NCBI RefSeq assembly: GCF_000682675.1
Contig: NZ_AWFA01000056.1
Span: 62,001 to 126,000, forward strand
DNA from: Hyphomonas pacifica
Lineage (GTDB): Bacteria > Pseudomonadota > Alphaproteobacteria > Caulobacterales > Hyphomonadaceae
DNA: 64,000 nt
Direction: 5' to 3'
The position numbers were made by a program, and so were the translations under genes. The notes beneath the pieces are model-generated. The model was not told where the DNA came from, did no database searches, and saw only the letters and a list, made by a program, of their open reading frames with translations. Shown here piece by piece: positions 32,879 to 41,800 of the stretch (its first letter is position 1; the number at the start of each line of letters is the position of its first letter).

Positions 32879-34000
32879 ATGAAGATCGGTGTCCCCAAGG
32901 AAATCAAGAACCACGAATACCGCGTCGGCCTTACGCCGGAAAGCGCGCGGGAATTCATCGCCCGTGGCCACAACGTGCTGGTGGAAACCCAGGCCGGTGT
33001 CGGCATTGGCGCCAGTGATGAAGACTATGTCGCAATTGGCGCCAAGATAGCTCCCACAGCGGAGGATGTCTTCGCCAACAGCACAATGATCATCAAGGTG
33101 AAAGAGCCGCTCGCTGACGAGCGTAAACGTCTTACCCCGGATCATATCCTCTACACCTATCTTCACCTTGCGCCAGACCCCGAACAGACCAAAGATCTCC
33201 TTGCTTCCGGTGCCACCTGTATCGCTTATGAAACGGTCACGGACCGTCATGGCGGCCTTCCCCTTCTCAAACCGATGAGCCAGGTTGCCGGCCGCCTCGC
33301 CATTCAATGCGGCGCGTCTGCCCTGGAAAAGAATGAAGGCGGTCGCGGCGTTCTGCTAGGCGGCGTGCCCGGCGTACACCCCGGCAATGTGCTCGTCATC
33401 GGTGGCGGCGTAGTCGGCTTCAACGCAGCGCAAATGGCCGTTGGCATGCATGCGGAAGTTACCATTCTGGACCGCAACACGGACGTGCTGGACCGTCTGG
33501 ATGCGCACTTTGAAGGCCGCGCCAAAATCATCTACTCCACAAAGGCGACGCTGGAACAGGCACTGTCCGAAGCTGACCTCGTCGTGGGCGCGGTGCTGGT
33601 GCCTGGTGCTGCCGCACCGAAACTGGTCACGCGTGAGATGCTGTCCCTGATGAAGCCAGGCGCGGTGATGGTGGATGTCGCCATCGATCAGGGCGGCTGC
33701 TTTGAGACTTCACACGCCACGACGCATGACAACCCGACCTATATTGTCGACGACATTGTGCACTACTGCGTTGCCAACATGCCGGGCGCCGTGGCGCGCA
33801 CCTCCACCTATGCGCTCAACAATGCAACGCTGATCCATGGGCTGCGCATTGCAGACAAGGGCTGGAAGGCCGCCCTTCAGGCTGATCCGCACCTCGCCGC
33901 AGGTCTCAATGTCTGGAATGGCAAGATCACTTGCGCACCCGTGGCCGAAAGCCTCAGCATGGAAATACTGAGCGTGCCGCTGGCCGACGCGCTTACTTGA
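32879..34000 (+). CDS. ald: Alanine dehydrogenase
   Basis: 373 residues. N-terminal [31 protein letters not shown] is the family signature; catalytic lysine region [11 protein letters not shown] and active histidine near [11 protein letters not shown] are present. The NAD site reads [30 protein letters not shown], and [42 protein letters not shown] follows. It interconverts L-alanine and pyruvate with NADH and ammonium, so it can feed alanine as carbon and nitrogen source. Standard length. No Lrp-type regulator is adjacent; the nearest is the TetR gene. A strong hairpin terminator follows. Confidence 0.96.
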   Translation: MKIGVPKEIKNHEYRVGLTPESAREFIARGHNVLVETQAGVGIGASDEDYVAIGAKIAPTAEDVFANSTMIIKVKEPLADERKRLTPDHILYTYLHLAPDPEQTKDLLASGATCIAYETVTDRHGGLPLLKPMSQVAGRLAIQCGASALEKNEGGRGVLLGGVPGVHPGNVLVIGGGVVGFNAAQMAVGMHAEVTILDRNTDVLDRLDAHFEGRAKIIYSTKATLEQALSEADLVVGAVLVPGAAAPKLVTREMLSLMKPGAVMVDVAIDQGGCFETSHATTHDNPTYIVDDIVHYCVANMPGAVARTSTYALNNATLIHGLRIADKGWKAALQADPHLAAGLNVWNGKITCAPVAESLSMEILSVPLADALT

Positions 34001-34021
34001 GGCGTATACTGAGTGAAAGTC

Positions 34022-34052
34022 AAAAAAGCGGGCGCCGATTGCCCGCTTTTTT
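34022..34052 (+). terminator. Bidirectional terminator between ald and bcsZ
   Basis: Arms AAAAAAGCGGGC and GCCCGCTTTTTT form a 12-bp perfect stem with a seven-base loop. It ends the ald transcript and, read on the other strand, the cellulose operon; the bcsZ stop codon overlaps its right end. Confidence 0.93.
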
Positions 34053-35100
34053 ATTGGACCAGCCCCACCAGCAGTTTCAGCACGGCAGAATAGTAATCGC
34101 CCTGCAAACTCGTATGCTGCAGACTGCGTCCGGTCGCCTTGGCGACTACAGCCATCCCCCCTTCTGAGGGGCCGAAATCCGGCGTGTTGCCGCTATTCAC
34201 ATCAATCCAGGCAGGCACGCTGTGCCCTGCGGACAGGTAGGATTCCCAGAAGGTGACAATCGGTGCCGGCACCTGCAGCCCATCCATTTGCAGATAGACT
34301 GGTATACGGATGGCATCATAACCAAACCGTGCCGGCCAGCCATTGGCAGGCTGGACATCGCCTTCGCGGGTCAGTTCGCACCAATCCGTAGGTAGCTGCA
34401 GTGGACCGAAAGCAGATTGGGCCAACAGCCACTGGCTGTCTGCAATGATGCGCGTCCAGACCTTGTCCATGCCGCCAGCAGAGAAATCCCGAAAGGCAGG
34501 CCAGATGAAATAGGCCGGGTTGAAAATGGTAAGGTCATCATGATCAAAGCCATTAAGGCCAGGCAACAGAATCATCCTGTCCTGCCGCTCTACCACCAGA
34601 TGCCGGGCAATTGCCTCACGGATCTCGCTGGCGCGCTGCTCGTAGGCCGGCTCATTCCAACGCCGGGCCGCCTGCATCAGCGCCCAGGCAATCAGAATAT
34701 CTCCATCTGTGGCATTGTTCGGGTCTGCCACGCCCTTTGCCTTGGCCGGGTCATACAGCCAGGCAAACAAATTCACGTCCTGACGTGCCAGATTAGCCTC
34801 TGTCCAGTCATGCAGTGTACGAAACGTTTCCTGATCGCCGACCGCCTGGGCAAACAGCAAACCATAGCCTTGGCCTTCGCTATGGCTGATGCCACCATTG
34901 CCATTGTCAATAACGCGGCCTTCGCCGTTCACGAACAGGCTTTTGAAGGACGCCCAGTCATCCAGAAAGCTGACAGATGCGTTGACAGGATTGGCATCGA
35001 CGGTCTCGCCATAGGGCGGCTCGGCCTGGCTGCGTTCACCGCAGGCGGAGATCAGGCTCAACGCCAGCCCCTGCAAAACCATGCGACGATCAAGGCGCAT
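34051..35100 (-). CDS. bcsZ: Endoglucanase BcsZ (glycoside hydrolase family 8), lipoprotein form
   Basis: 349 residues from MRLDRRMVLQGLALSLISACG. The N terminus has twin arginines (D-R-R-M-V-L) and a lipobox I-S-A-C, so it looks like a Tat-type lipoprotein. GH8 motifs: ISHSEGQGYGLLFA with the acid glutamate, DWTEANL, LFAWLYDP, ATDGDILIAWAL and RFGYDAIRIPVYL with the base aspartate. It cuts beta-1,4-glucan and is needed for normal cellulose fibre formation. Last gene of the bcs operon; its start lies 11 bases inside the bcsD end. Confidence 0.93.
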   Translation of the reverse strand: MRLDRRMVLQGLALSLISACGERSQAEPPYGETVDANPVNASVSFLDDWASFKSLFVNGEGRVIDNGNGGISHSEGQGYGLLFAQAVGDQETFRTLHDWTEANLARQDVNLFAWLYDPAKAKGVADPNNATDGDILIAWALMQAARRWNEPAYEQRASEIREAIARHLVVERQDRMILLPGLNGFDHDDLTIFNPAYFIWPAFRDFSAGGMDKVWTRIIADSQWLLAQSAFGPLQLPTDWCELTREGDVQPANGWPARFGYDAIRIPVYLQMDGLQVPAPIVTFWESYLSAGHSVPAWIDVNSGNTPDFGPSEGGMAVVAKATGRSLQHTSLQGDYYSAVLKLLVGLVQ

Positions 35101-35560
35101 GACGCAGCTCAATAAGTCCGGGTTCGCATTTCGTGATCCAGGTACGCAAGGCATCATTGCCTGACAAGGTGTGGAACCAGGCGGCATAGGCCCCCTGCAA
35201 CAGGGCGGGCATGATCACATCCCAGGGGATGCCGTCCTCCTGGCCTGCACTGGTCGGCGGGTTCTTGTGCATGATGTCGATGCCGCCATCATCCAGGTCA
35301 AAGATCACATGCCCCCAGCCGAGTTCATGCCAAAGTGCGTTGACCGCGCTTTCAATTTCCTCGACGTCGCTCAGCCCGGTCAGCGGGTCCAGTCCGGCAA
35401 GCCGGCGACCCACAGATGCCAGGAACATGTCAAGTTGCTCCGGCGTGGCGGTAGAGGTCACCTCTTCCAGAAACAGGGACAGAAGCGTCTCTATACTGAC
35501 CGCTGTCGCCGTAGCGCGGTTATGTACCTGCACCTGGCTCTTTTTATTGATGAGGATCAT
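35090..35560 (-). CDS. bcsD: Cellulose synthase subunit D (BcsD)
   Basis: 156 residues, the same length as the Komagataeibacter protein. ALWHELGWGHVIFDLDDGGIDIMHKNPP and PWDVIMPALLQGAYAAWFHTLSG are the characteristic core, and WITKCEPGLIELRHAP the C-terminal part. BcsD forms an octameric ring-like scaffold that aligns synthase complexes so that glucan chains pack into crystalline ribbon. It overlaps bcsC by four bases (ATGA) and bcsZ by 11. Its presence defines a type I cellulose operon. Confidence 0.9.
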   Translation of the reverse strand: MILINKKSQVQVHNRATATAVSIETLLSLFLEEVTSTATPEQLDMFLASVGRRLAGLDPLTGLSDVEEIESAVNALWHELGWGHVIFDLDDGGIDIMHKNPPTSAGQEDGIPWDVIMPALLQGAYAAWFHTLSGNDALRTWITKCEPGLIELRHAP

Positions 35561-38500
35561 TGGAATGCTCCGAAGTTCTGCCGGATTCCGAAGAGGGTCT
35601 GGAATTCATTATACTCGCCGAACGTATTCAGGCGCACTTCACCGCCAATGCTTGTGCCCGGCGCCACCTGGAAATAGGTTGACCCGTTCAAGTTGACGCC
35701 AAAGCCGGTTTCGCTGCTGCTATCATGATAGGCCTGCACATCTTCGTTCAGGAAGGCCAGATAGCCCACCTCGAACATGGCGGCCGGATCTGTCGGATAA
35801 AAGGGTTCGCGGTCCTGCTCAAAGCTCTGATAGCCTGGCGTGATGCTGGCTTTCGCCTCCAGCCTCTCGCGCGTATACGCATAGCGGATCGGGAAACTGA
35901 CACTCAGGAAGCTCTGTGGGCTGAAATATCCACCATAACCTGAAGTGAAGAGATTGTGGTTGTCATCGAAGGCCTGATAGTTGCCGTTCACGCCGACGGA
36001 CAGGTCCGAGTACTTACCCTTGTGTGCCAGAAGATAGCCACCCGCATTCAGCTGCATGCCTTTATTATCCTTGACGCTCTCGCCTGCATACTCGGCATAG
36101 GATCCTTCCGCATAGAAGCCTGATCCGTCCCGCTCATAGGAGAGCGACACACCGGCTTCCGAGCGCATCACTGCCCCCCAGAACTCTCCTGTCACAGGGT
36201 CGGTCGTGCCCGCATAGGACAGGACGCTGTCTGTCACCGGGCGATACTCCACCCAGGCCTTTCCGGTCGTATACTGTCCAAATTTGGGTTCATATGAAAT
36301 GCCGCCCTGCGCGCGGGTCTTCTGGAATCCCAGTGGTGTCACGCCCACATCCGCGTTCAGATATTCGCCGCGATAGCCAGCTGTCAGTTCGACACCCGCC
36401 TCATGCTGCGTGCCGGGGTCTGCCAGAACAGCCTCATACTCGCCGACGATGCCGCGCGCCTGCAGCAGGTCATTGCGGCCAAATTTCAGCTGGCTGTTTT
36501 CACCCACTTCGCCGGCATCAATCGACACCGCATGCGCTGCGACGAAGGCACGCCCACCGCCGAAGCCGGTCGAATACTCGACCGTTCCACCCAACTCGTT
36601 GAGGGCACTAAGGCCAGACTCGCCTGACCGGTCACGATAGTGCGTACTGACATTGATGCGCGGCCCCGTCTCAGCGTCCAACTCCGCAAGGTCTGCTGCT
36701 ATGCCGACAAGAACCGGGTCGGCCAGTCCAAACCCGCCTGGATTCTGATTGACAGAAATCGTCTGCATACCCGGCATATCCCTGCCCGGCAGAGTGGATG
36801 GGGTCGTCTGTGCCTGACCATAGGCCGGACCGGTAGAAGCCGAGGCCAGTTGCCACGGATTGGCGGACTGGGTGTTGCTGGATACCAAGGCCTTGGTATC
36901 AAATGGGTTCGGCGCGGCGGACGCGGCAAACGGATTACCGCCCATGGCGCGATTGGCAAACGGATTGGTGCTGCTGAAGCCACCGCCGCCGACCTCTCCG
37001 GTTTGGGCTTGGTACAGCTCCCGGGCCTTTTCAAGATATTTGCGGGCCGCACGGTCGCGTCCGGCCTGCTTCTCCATACGGGCGGCGGCCAAAAAAATCT
37101 CGTAATTGTCCGGGTCCAGCGTTTCAAGGTGCTCAAAGGCGGTGCGCGCCAAGTCTGCATCTCCTGCCGCACTGGCTGTGTCGACCAGAACAAGCAGAGC
37201 ATCCTTATTCTGCGGTTCCTGCTGCAGCACCATCTGTAGCGTTCTCGCTGCCGGTAGGGCCATTCCGCCTGCCTGATAGAGCCGCGCGAGAGACATCAGC
37301 ACATCCGTATCGCCTGGCGCTGTCTGCCAAGCCGTCTGCAGCACTTCATAGCTTTGCGCGTAATTGCCGACTTCGCGCAGATTATCCGCCTCGATCACCG
37401 CCATCATGCGGCGCATGCGCTCCACGATGGCTTGCTTCTCCGGCGAATCCCCCGCGGCTTCAGCCGCGCGCTGGATCGCGCCATAGGAAAAGGCTGTCTG
37501 CCCCTCTGATGTCAGGATACGCACTATAGGCTCATAGGCGGCCGGATCAGACAGGCTCTCCTTCATCAAATTCTGCGCCATGGTCACCGCATCGCTGCGG
37601 TCCCCTAGGTCATACAGAACGCCGGCAATTTCTGCCTGGCGATAGGCTGGTAGACGGCCTGTAGCGGCAATCTGCTTAAGGCCGGAAACGGCCTGCGCGG
37701 TCTTGCCCTGCTTAGCCAGAAGCTGCGCGCGGTCTATCGCCGTCTGCGCTGTCAGGCTGAGGACGAATTCCTGCATTTCCGGCGTGCGGGCAGCATCCGG
37801 AATACGCCGAATCAGATCCTGCGCCTCGCCCGGCATGTCCAATTGCTCAGACAACAGCGCAGCGGCGTAAAGATGCTCCGCATCGGTTGACGCCGCCAGT
37901 GACGTGACCATTGCGCGCGCTTGCCAGCTATTGCCCTGCCCGTTCAGGAAACGCGCATATTCATACCGAATCCACGGATCATTCGGATAGGATGTCATGC
38001 CATCCTGAAACAGTTTCTCGGCCACAACCGTGCGGCCCTGCTGGGACGCATCAATGGCCTCCCGTCGCAGGGCATTCATGCGCAACTGATCGGCAAAGCC
38101 CTGCTCCAGGCCCGGCATGCGCAGGGCCGTGCGAGCCGCCTGCGCCGCCTCGCTATAGCGGCCGAGTTCATCCAGAACATCTGACAACAAACCATAGGCA
38201 ATCGCCTGATCGCCATCACCGGAGCGCACAAGGTTTTCCGAAATCGACAGCGCCGTATCAAGCTCGCGCGCCTCAAGCGCGGCAGATGCCTCACTGACCC
38301 GTGCAAAAAAGTCCGCAGACGCATAGGCCTGGTCCCATTTGTCGGAGTGGCCCAGCTTGCGGGCCTGACCCAGCAAGTCTTTTGCCTCGGAAAAATTGTT
38401 CCTGCGCAGCTGCACCACGCCCAGCCCGCCCAGCACGTCGGAATCTTTCGGCGACAGGCTGCGGGCCCGGTTGAAGGATGTCTCGGCGAGATCCAGATTG

Positions 38501-38883
38501 CCTGCTTCGAGCGCCTTGAACCCGGCCGCACGTGCATCGCCTGCCGGATTAGGCTTTGGCGCTGGCATGCTTCTGGCAGGCCCAGGCTTTTTGTCTGTTG
38601 TCTGCGGAGCCTCCTGTGTCGTCTTGCTAGCGACCGGAACCGTCAGAACCGTCTTGGCAGCATTGAACTCCAGCGCCTGCTTGGCCACTGCGTTCTGAGG
38701 ATCGAGCTCCAGCACCCGCTTATAGGTTTCCTTGGCCCGGTTATGCTGGCCACGCGTTTCCCAGTATTTCGCCTGCTGCAAAAGCGTTTCGACGCCAGCG
38801 CTTTCCGCAACGGCCTGACCGCCATCCACTTGGGCGGCGATCACACTGGCCAGAGCGAGGGCTGTCAGGTGTGTCGTTTTCAT
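35557..38883 (-). CDS. bcsC: Cellulose export protein BcsC (TPR scaffold plus outer-membrane barrel)
   Basis: 1108 residues. Signal peptide to about residue 27 (QAVAES). Tetratricopeptide repeats fill roughly residues 30-75 and 115-630 (for example WETRGQHNRAKETYKRVLELDPQNAVA and AARMEKQAGRDRAARKYLEKARELY). A proline/lysine linker interrupts them at 80-115. Residues ~637-680 form a Gly/Asn-rich linker with three N-P-F and one N-P-W. The C-terminal ~350 residues match the BcsC barrel domain (RINVSTHYRDRSGESGLSALNELGGTVEYSTGFGGG). It conducts cellulose across the periplasm and outer membrane. Four-base overlaps with both bcsAB and bcsD. Confidence 0.94.
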   Translation of the reverse strand: MKTTHLTALALASVIAAQVDGGQAVAESAGVETLLQQAKYWETRGQHNRAKETYKRVLELDPQNAVAKQALEFNAAKTVLTVPVASKTTQEAPQTTDKKPGPARSMPAPKPNPAGDARAAGFKALEAGNLDLAETSFNRARSLSPKDSDVLGGLGVVQLRRNNFSEAKDLLGQARKLGHSDKWDQAYASADFFARVSEASAALEARELDTALSISENLVRSGDGDQAIAYGLLSDVLDELGRYSEAAQAARTALRMPGLEQGFADQLRMNALRREAIDASQQGRTVVAEKLFQDGMTSYPNDPWIRYEYARFLNGQGNSWQARAMVTSLAASTDAEHLYAAALLSEQLDMPGEAQDLIRRIPDAARTPEMQEFVLSLTAQTAIDRAQLLAKQGKTAQAVSGLKQIAATGRLPAYRQAEIAGVLYDLGDRSDAVTMAQNLMKESLSDPAAYEPIVRILTSEGQTAFSYGAIQRAAEAAGDSPEKQAIVERMRRMMAVIEADNLREVGNYAQSYEVLQTAWQTAPGDTDVLMSLARLYQAGGMALPAARTLQMVLQQEPQNKDALLVLVDTASAAGDADLARTAFEHLETLDPDNYEIFLAAARMEKQAGRDRAARKYLEKARELYQAQTGEVGGGGFSSTNPFANRAMGGNPFAASAAPNPFDTKALVSSNTQSANPWQLASASTGPAYGQAQTTPSTLPGRDMPGMQTISVNQNPGGFGLADPVLVGIAADLAELDAETGPRINVSTHYRDRSGESGLSALNELGGTVEYSTGFGGGRAFVAAHAVSIDAGEVGENSQLKFGRNDLLQARGIVGEYEAVLADPGTQHEAGVELTAGYRGEYLNADVGVTPLGFQKTRAQGGISYEPKFGQYTTGKAWVEYRPVTDSVLSYAGTTDPVTGEFWGAVMRSEAGVSLSYERDGSGFYAEGSYAEYAGESVKDNKGMQLNAGGYLLAHKGKYSDLSVGVNGNYQAFDDNHNLFTSGYGGYFSPQSFLSVSFPIRYAYTRERLEAKASITPGYQSFEQDREPFYPTDPAAMFEVGYLAFLNEDVQAYHDSSSETGFGVNLNGSTYFQVAPGTSIGGEVRLNTFGEYNEFQTLFGIRQNFGAFQ

Positions 38884-41800
38884 GACTCACTATCCATATC
38901 TTGCAGACGACGACGTTCCTGACGTTTCAACAGCGCATAGACGGGCCCGGCAACAATCAGGGCAACGATCACACCACTGAACACCATGAACAATGGGCGA
39001 CCACTCATCCAGAAGGCAAAGGCCAGCCACCAGGGCAGATCGCTGATCCAGTAACTGGAGCCGATCATGTAACTGGCCATGCCGTCCCCATGTACAATGG
39101 ACAGGTCGCCCTGAACGTCTGCGATCACATCAATGTCTTCCAGCGCGTAAATCATGCCCGGCAGGCGCGACGTATCGCTGCCCAGTACGGCCACAACGCT
39201 GCGCCGTGACGCGAAGGGCGATTCAAACCCGATCATGCCGGTGAACTCATCCGCCGCCATCAGCGTGTCATTAGCCTCAGCGGCCCTGTTGCGTTTACGG
39301 GTGGAGGCCATGCTGCCCACGCGATCCATCAGGCTGGAGGCAGGCACATGAATCTGGCCACCTGCGAACGACACAGGTGCCCCGTGGAACAGGTCCTGAT
39401 CATTGCCCAGACTGACCGGTCCGATGACCAGAATGTCCTCGTCATGCATGCGGTTTGGATTCACCTCGCGCGTCACACGAGCGCGGACAGTAGGTGCCCC
39501 AGTCGAATCACCAAAGCGACCCATCAGCACCAGATAGGTCTCAATCGTTGCCGCATCAGCATCACGCGGCATCAGAATGGCTGTCTCCGCCAGATCCGGA
39601 CGTATCGTGAACGGGTATCCTGCCCCGGCAAAGGGGGCCAGATCCGGCATTTGCATCGCATGATGTGCGCCTGTGAGGTCAATCTGGCTGTCAGCCAGAA
39701 CACTCACCGCGACATTCGTAGGTATCATGCCCGTACACTCGCTCTTGTCTGCCAGAATGAGGTTGTAGTCGAAGACCAGCTCATTCTGTCCAAACAAATT
39801 GTATCGGGGCAGCGTTACTTTTGCCTTACGCTCTTCGGAGACCGTCTGAGCCCCCTTCACAAGGCGGTTGAGCACGCTTTCACCGCCCAGCGGCAGGGTT
39901 TCAAGAAAGTTCGAATTCAGCGACACATCCAGCCGCGAGGCTGCCCGGTCCAGCCATGGCGCAGCAGGATAGCGATACGCCATATCCACTTTGCCGCCTG
40001 TGCCTGGCCAGAAGAGCAGGTCTGGCGACACCCGGAATTGCGCACTCAGCGGACCCGGCGGCAGGCCGCGGGCCTCAAGGGAATATGGCTCGCTGATCTC
40101 TGAAAGCGGAACCTTGCGGTCAGTCGGCAGCCAGCGCGGCGCACCATAACGCTCAAACGCCGGCACGCGGAAATCCTTCATGGAAATGTCCTGGCCGCCC
40201 ACGAAGCCGCTGGCAAAGGCGAGACCTGCGGCCGCCTGTTTCAGTTCCGCATCGGTCCGCCCCATGATCAGCAGAAGCTGGCCAAACTCGTCTGCCGGGT
40301 TCGGCACGATCGCCACTTCCGGGCCAGTCACCTGGCGCTCAATGCCTGGTACACGATCTTGTGCGTCCAGGAACACAACTGCATTGCCTTCCGGCAACAC
40401 ACCACTTTGCGGCGTGAAGCGGAATCCGCGATAGCTAGCCAAACTGCCTAGCCAGGAGGCAATCGTTCCGGCAGCCTCCAGTTCGCCATCACTCGGTCGC
40501 GCCGCCATCACGAAAGGCAGGTTCAGCGGCATGGAATCATGCTCGTCAAAGAAAGGCGCCGGCAGCTTTCGAAGATCCGGCGGGAATTTTAATTGCTGCA
40601 CCGTCACATCCAGGAAAGTGCGTTCATTCGAAATATTCATCCAAAGGGAGGAGTGGAATGGATCTTCGCAATCGGCGGCATAGTGGCCCAGAAAGCGGAA
40701 GTTCAGCTGGTTCGCCCCCGGAAGGAATAGGGCCGGTTCAATCTCCAGCTCCAGCGTCGTGCCATCTGCGCCATCCGGCAACAGCTTCACTGTCTGAATC
40801 ACTTCCCCGTTCAGCATCACCACCAACTGGCTGAGATCCCCCAGCAGAGCCGGAGAATACGCCATGTTGACCGTGACAGATGCCTTTGTGGCCACTTCGT
40901 CAGCCCGCATGCCGAACGGGATGCCAATCTCCGCGCGCGTGCCTTGCAATCTAATGGGAGAGCGGATCGACAGGTCTTCCAGCGTCATGCGGCTCTGGCG
41001 CATGCCTGCGCCCAGATCCTGGCTGACCGGGCCGGAGCGCAGTGGCGGCGCTTCCTGTGCGAAGGATGGTGTTAGCGCCCCCGCCAGCACACAAAGCGCG
41101 GCAATGGCGGTCAAAGTTACAGGCACCCGGCCCAGGGATGGGCCAAGAATGCGTTTAAAGGTCACGGCATCAACTCCCACGATATCCTTGATTGAGCGCA
41201 TCCCCGAAACCGGTTCCCGGGGGGCGCTCGGCTGCCAGGCATCGGCGCGTCCCATCACGGCACGGACGAGTTGGCGCGAATACAGCTGGTCCAGCGGCTC
41301 AAACCGCAGACGCAGAATGCCGCCATCAGTCCGAATGGCTTCAACCGGAACCGTCAGCGTGTCATCGCCCATCGGAATGGAGATGCTGTTGATCGTGTGT
41401 CCGGTCAGGTCCATGCCTTCCGGCAGGCGGACAGCCACACCGCCCATGGAAAAGTTGATCGTGGAACAATCGAAAACATATCCGTCATCCCGGTACAGGG
41501 TGGCCTGCAATGTCTGGTCGATCCGAATGTGTTCACGCACCTGGCGTGTCTCACGCGCAACCGACACAGCCGCCAGCAGGATAATCAGGCTGAACGTGGC
41601 CCAGCCGATATTCAACAGCAGCGTGCCAATCGGCATGCTGCCCGGCTCAGAAAAGATCAGCAGACGGCCGGTTCCGAAAACAATGCCAAATATCATCAGG
41701 CCGATGGTCACCATGTGCGGCTTGACGGCATCCAGGTCAAAATAGGTTTTGTCCAGCAGGTCACCCTTGTCGGTCACATTGAACTTGCCCTTGCGTGGCT

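Noticed and set aside
32588-33307. Minus-strand 239-codon frame over the ald start
   Set aside because: Mostly the complement of conserved ald codons, no ribosome site, no recognisable domain.
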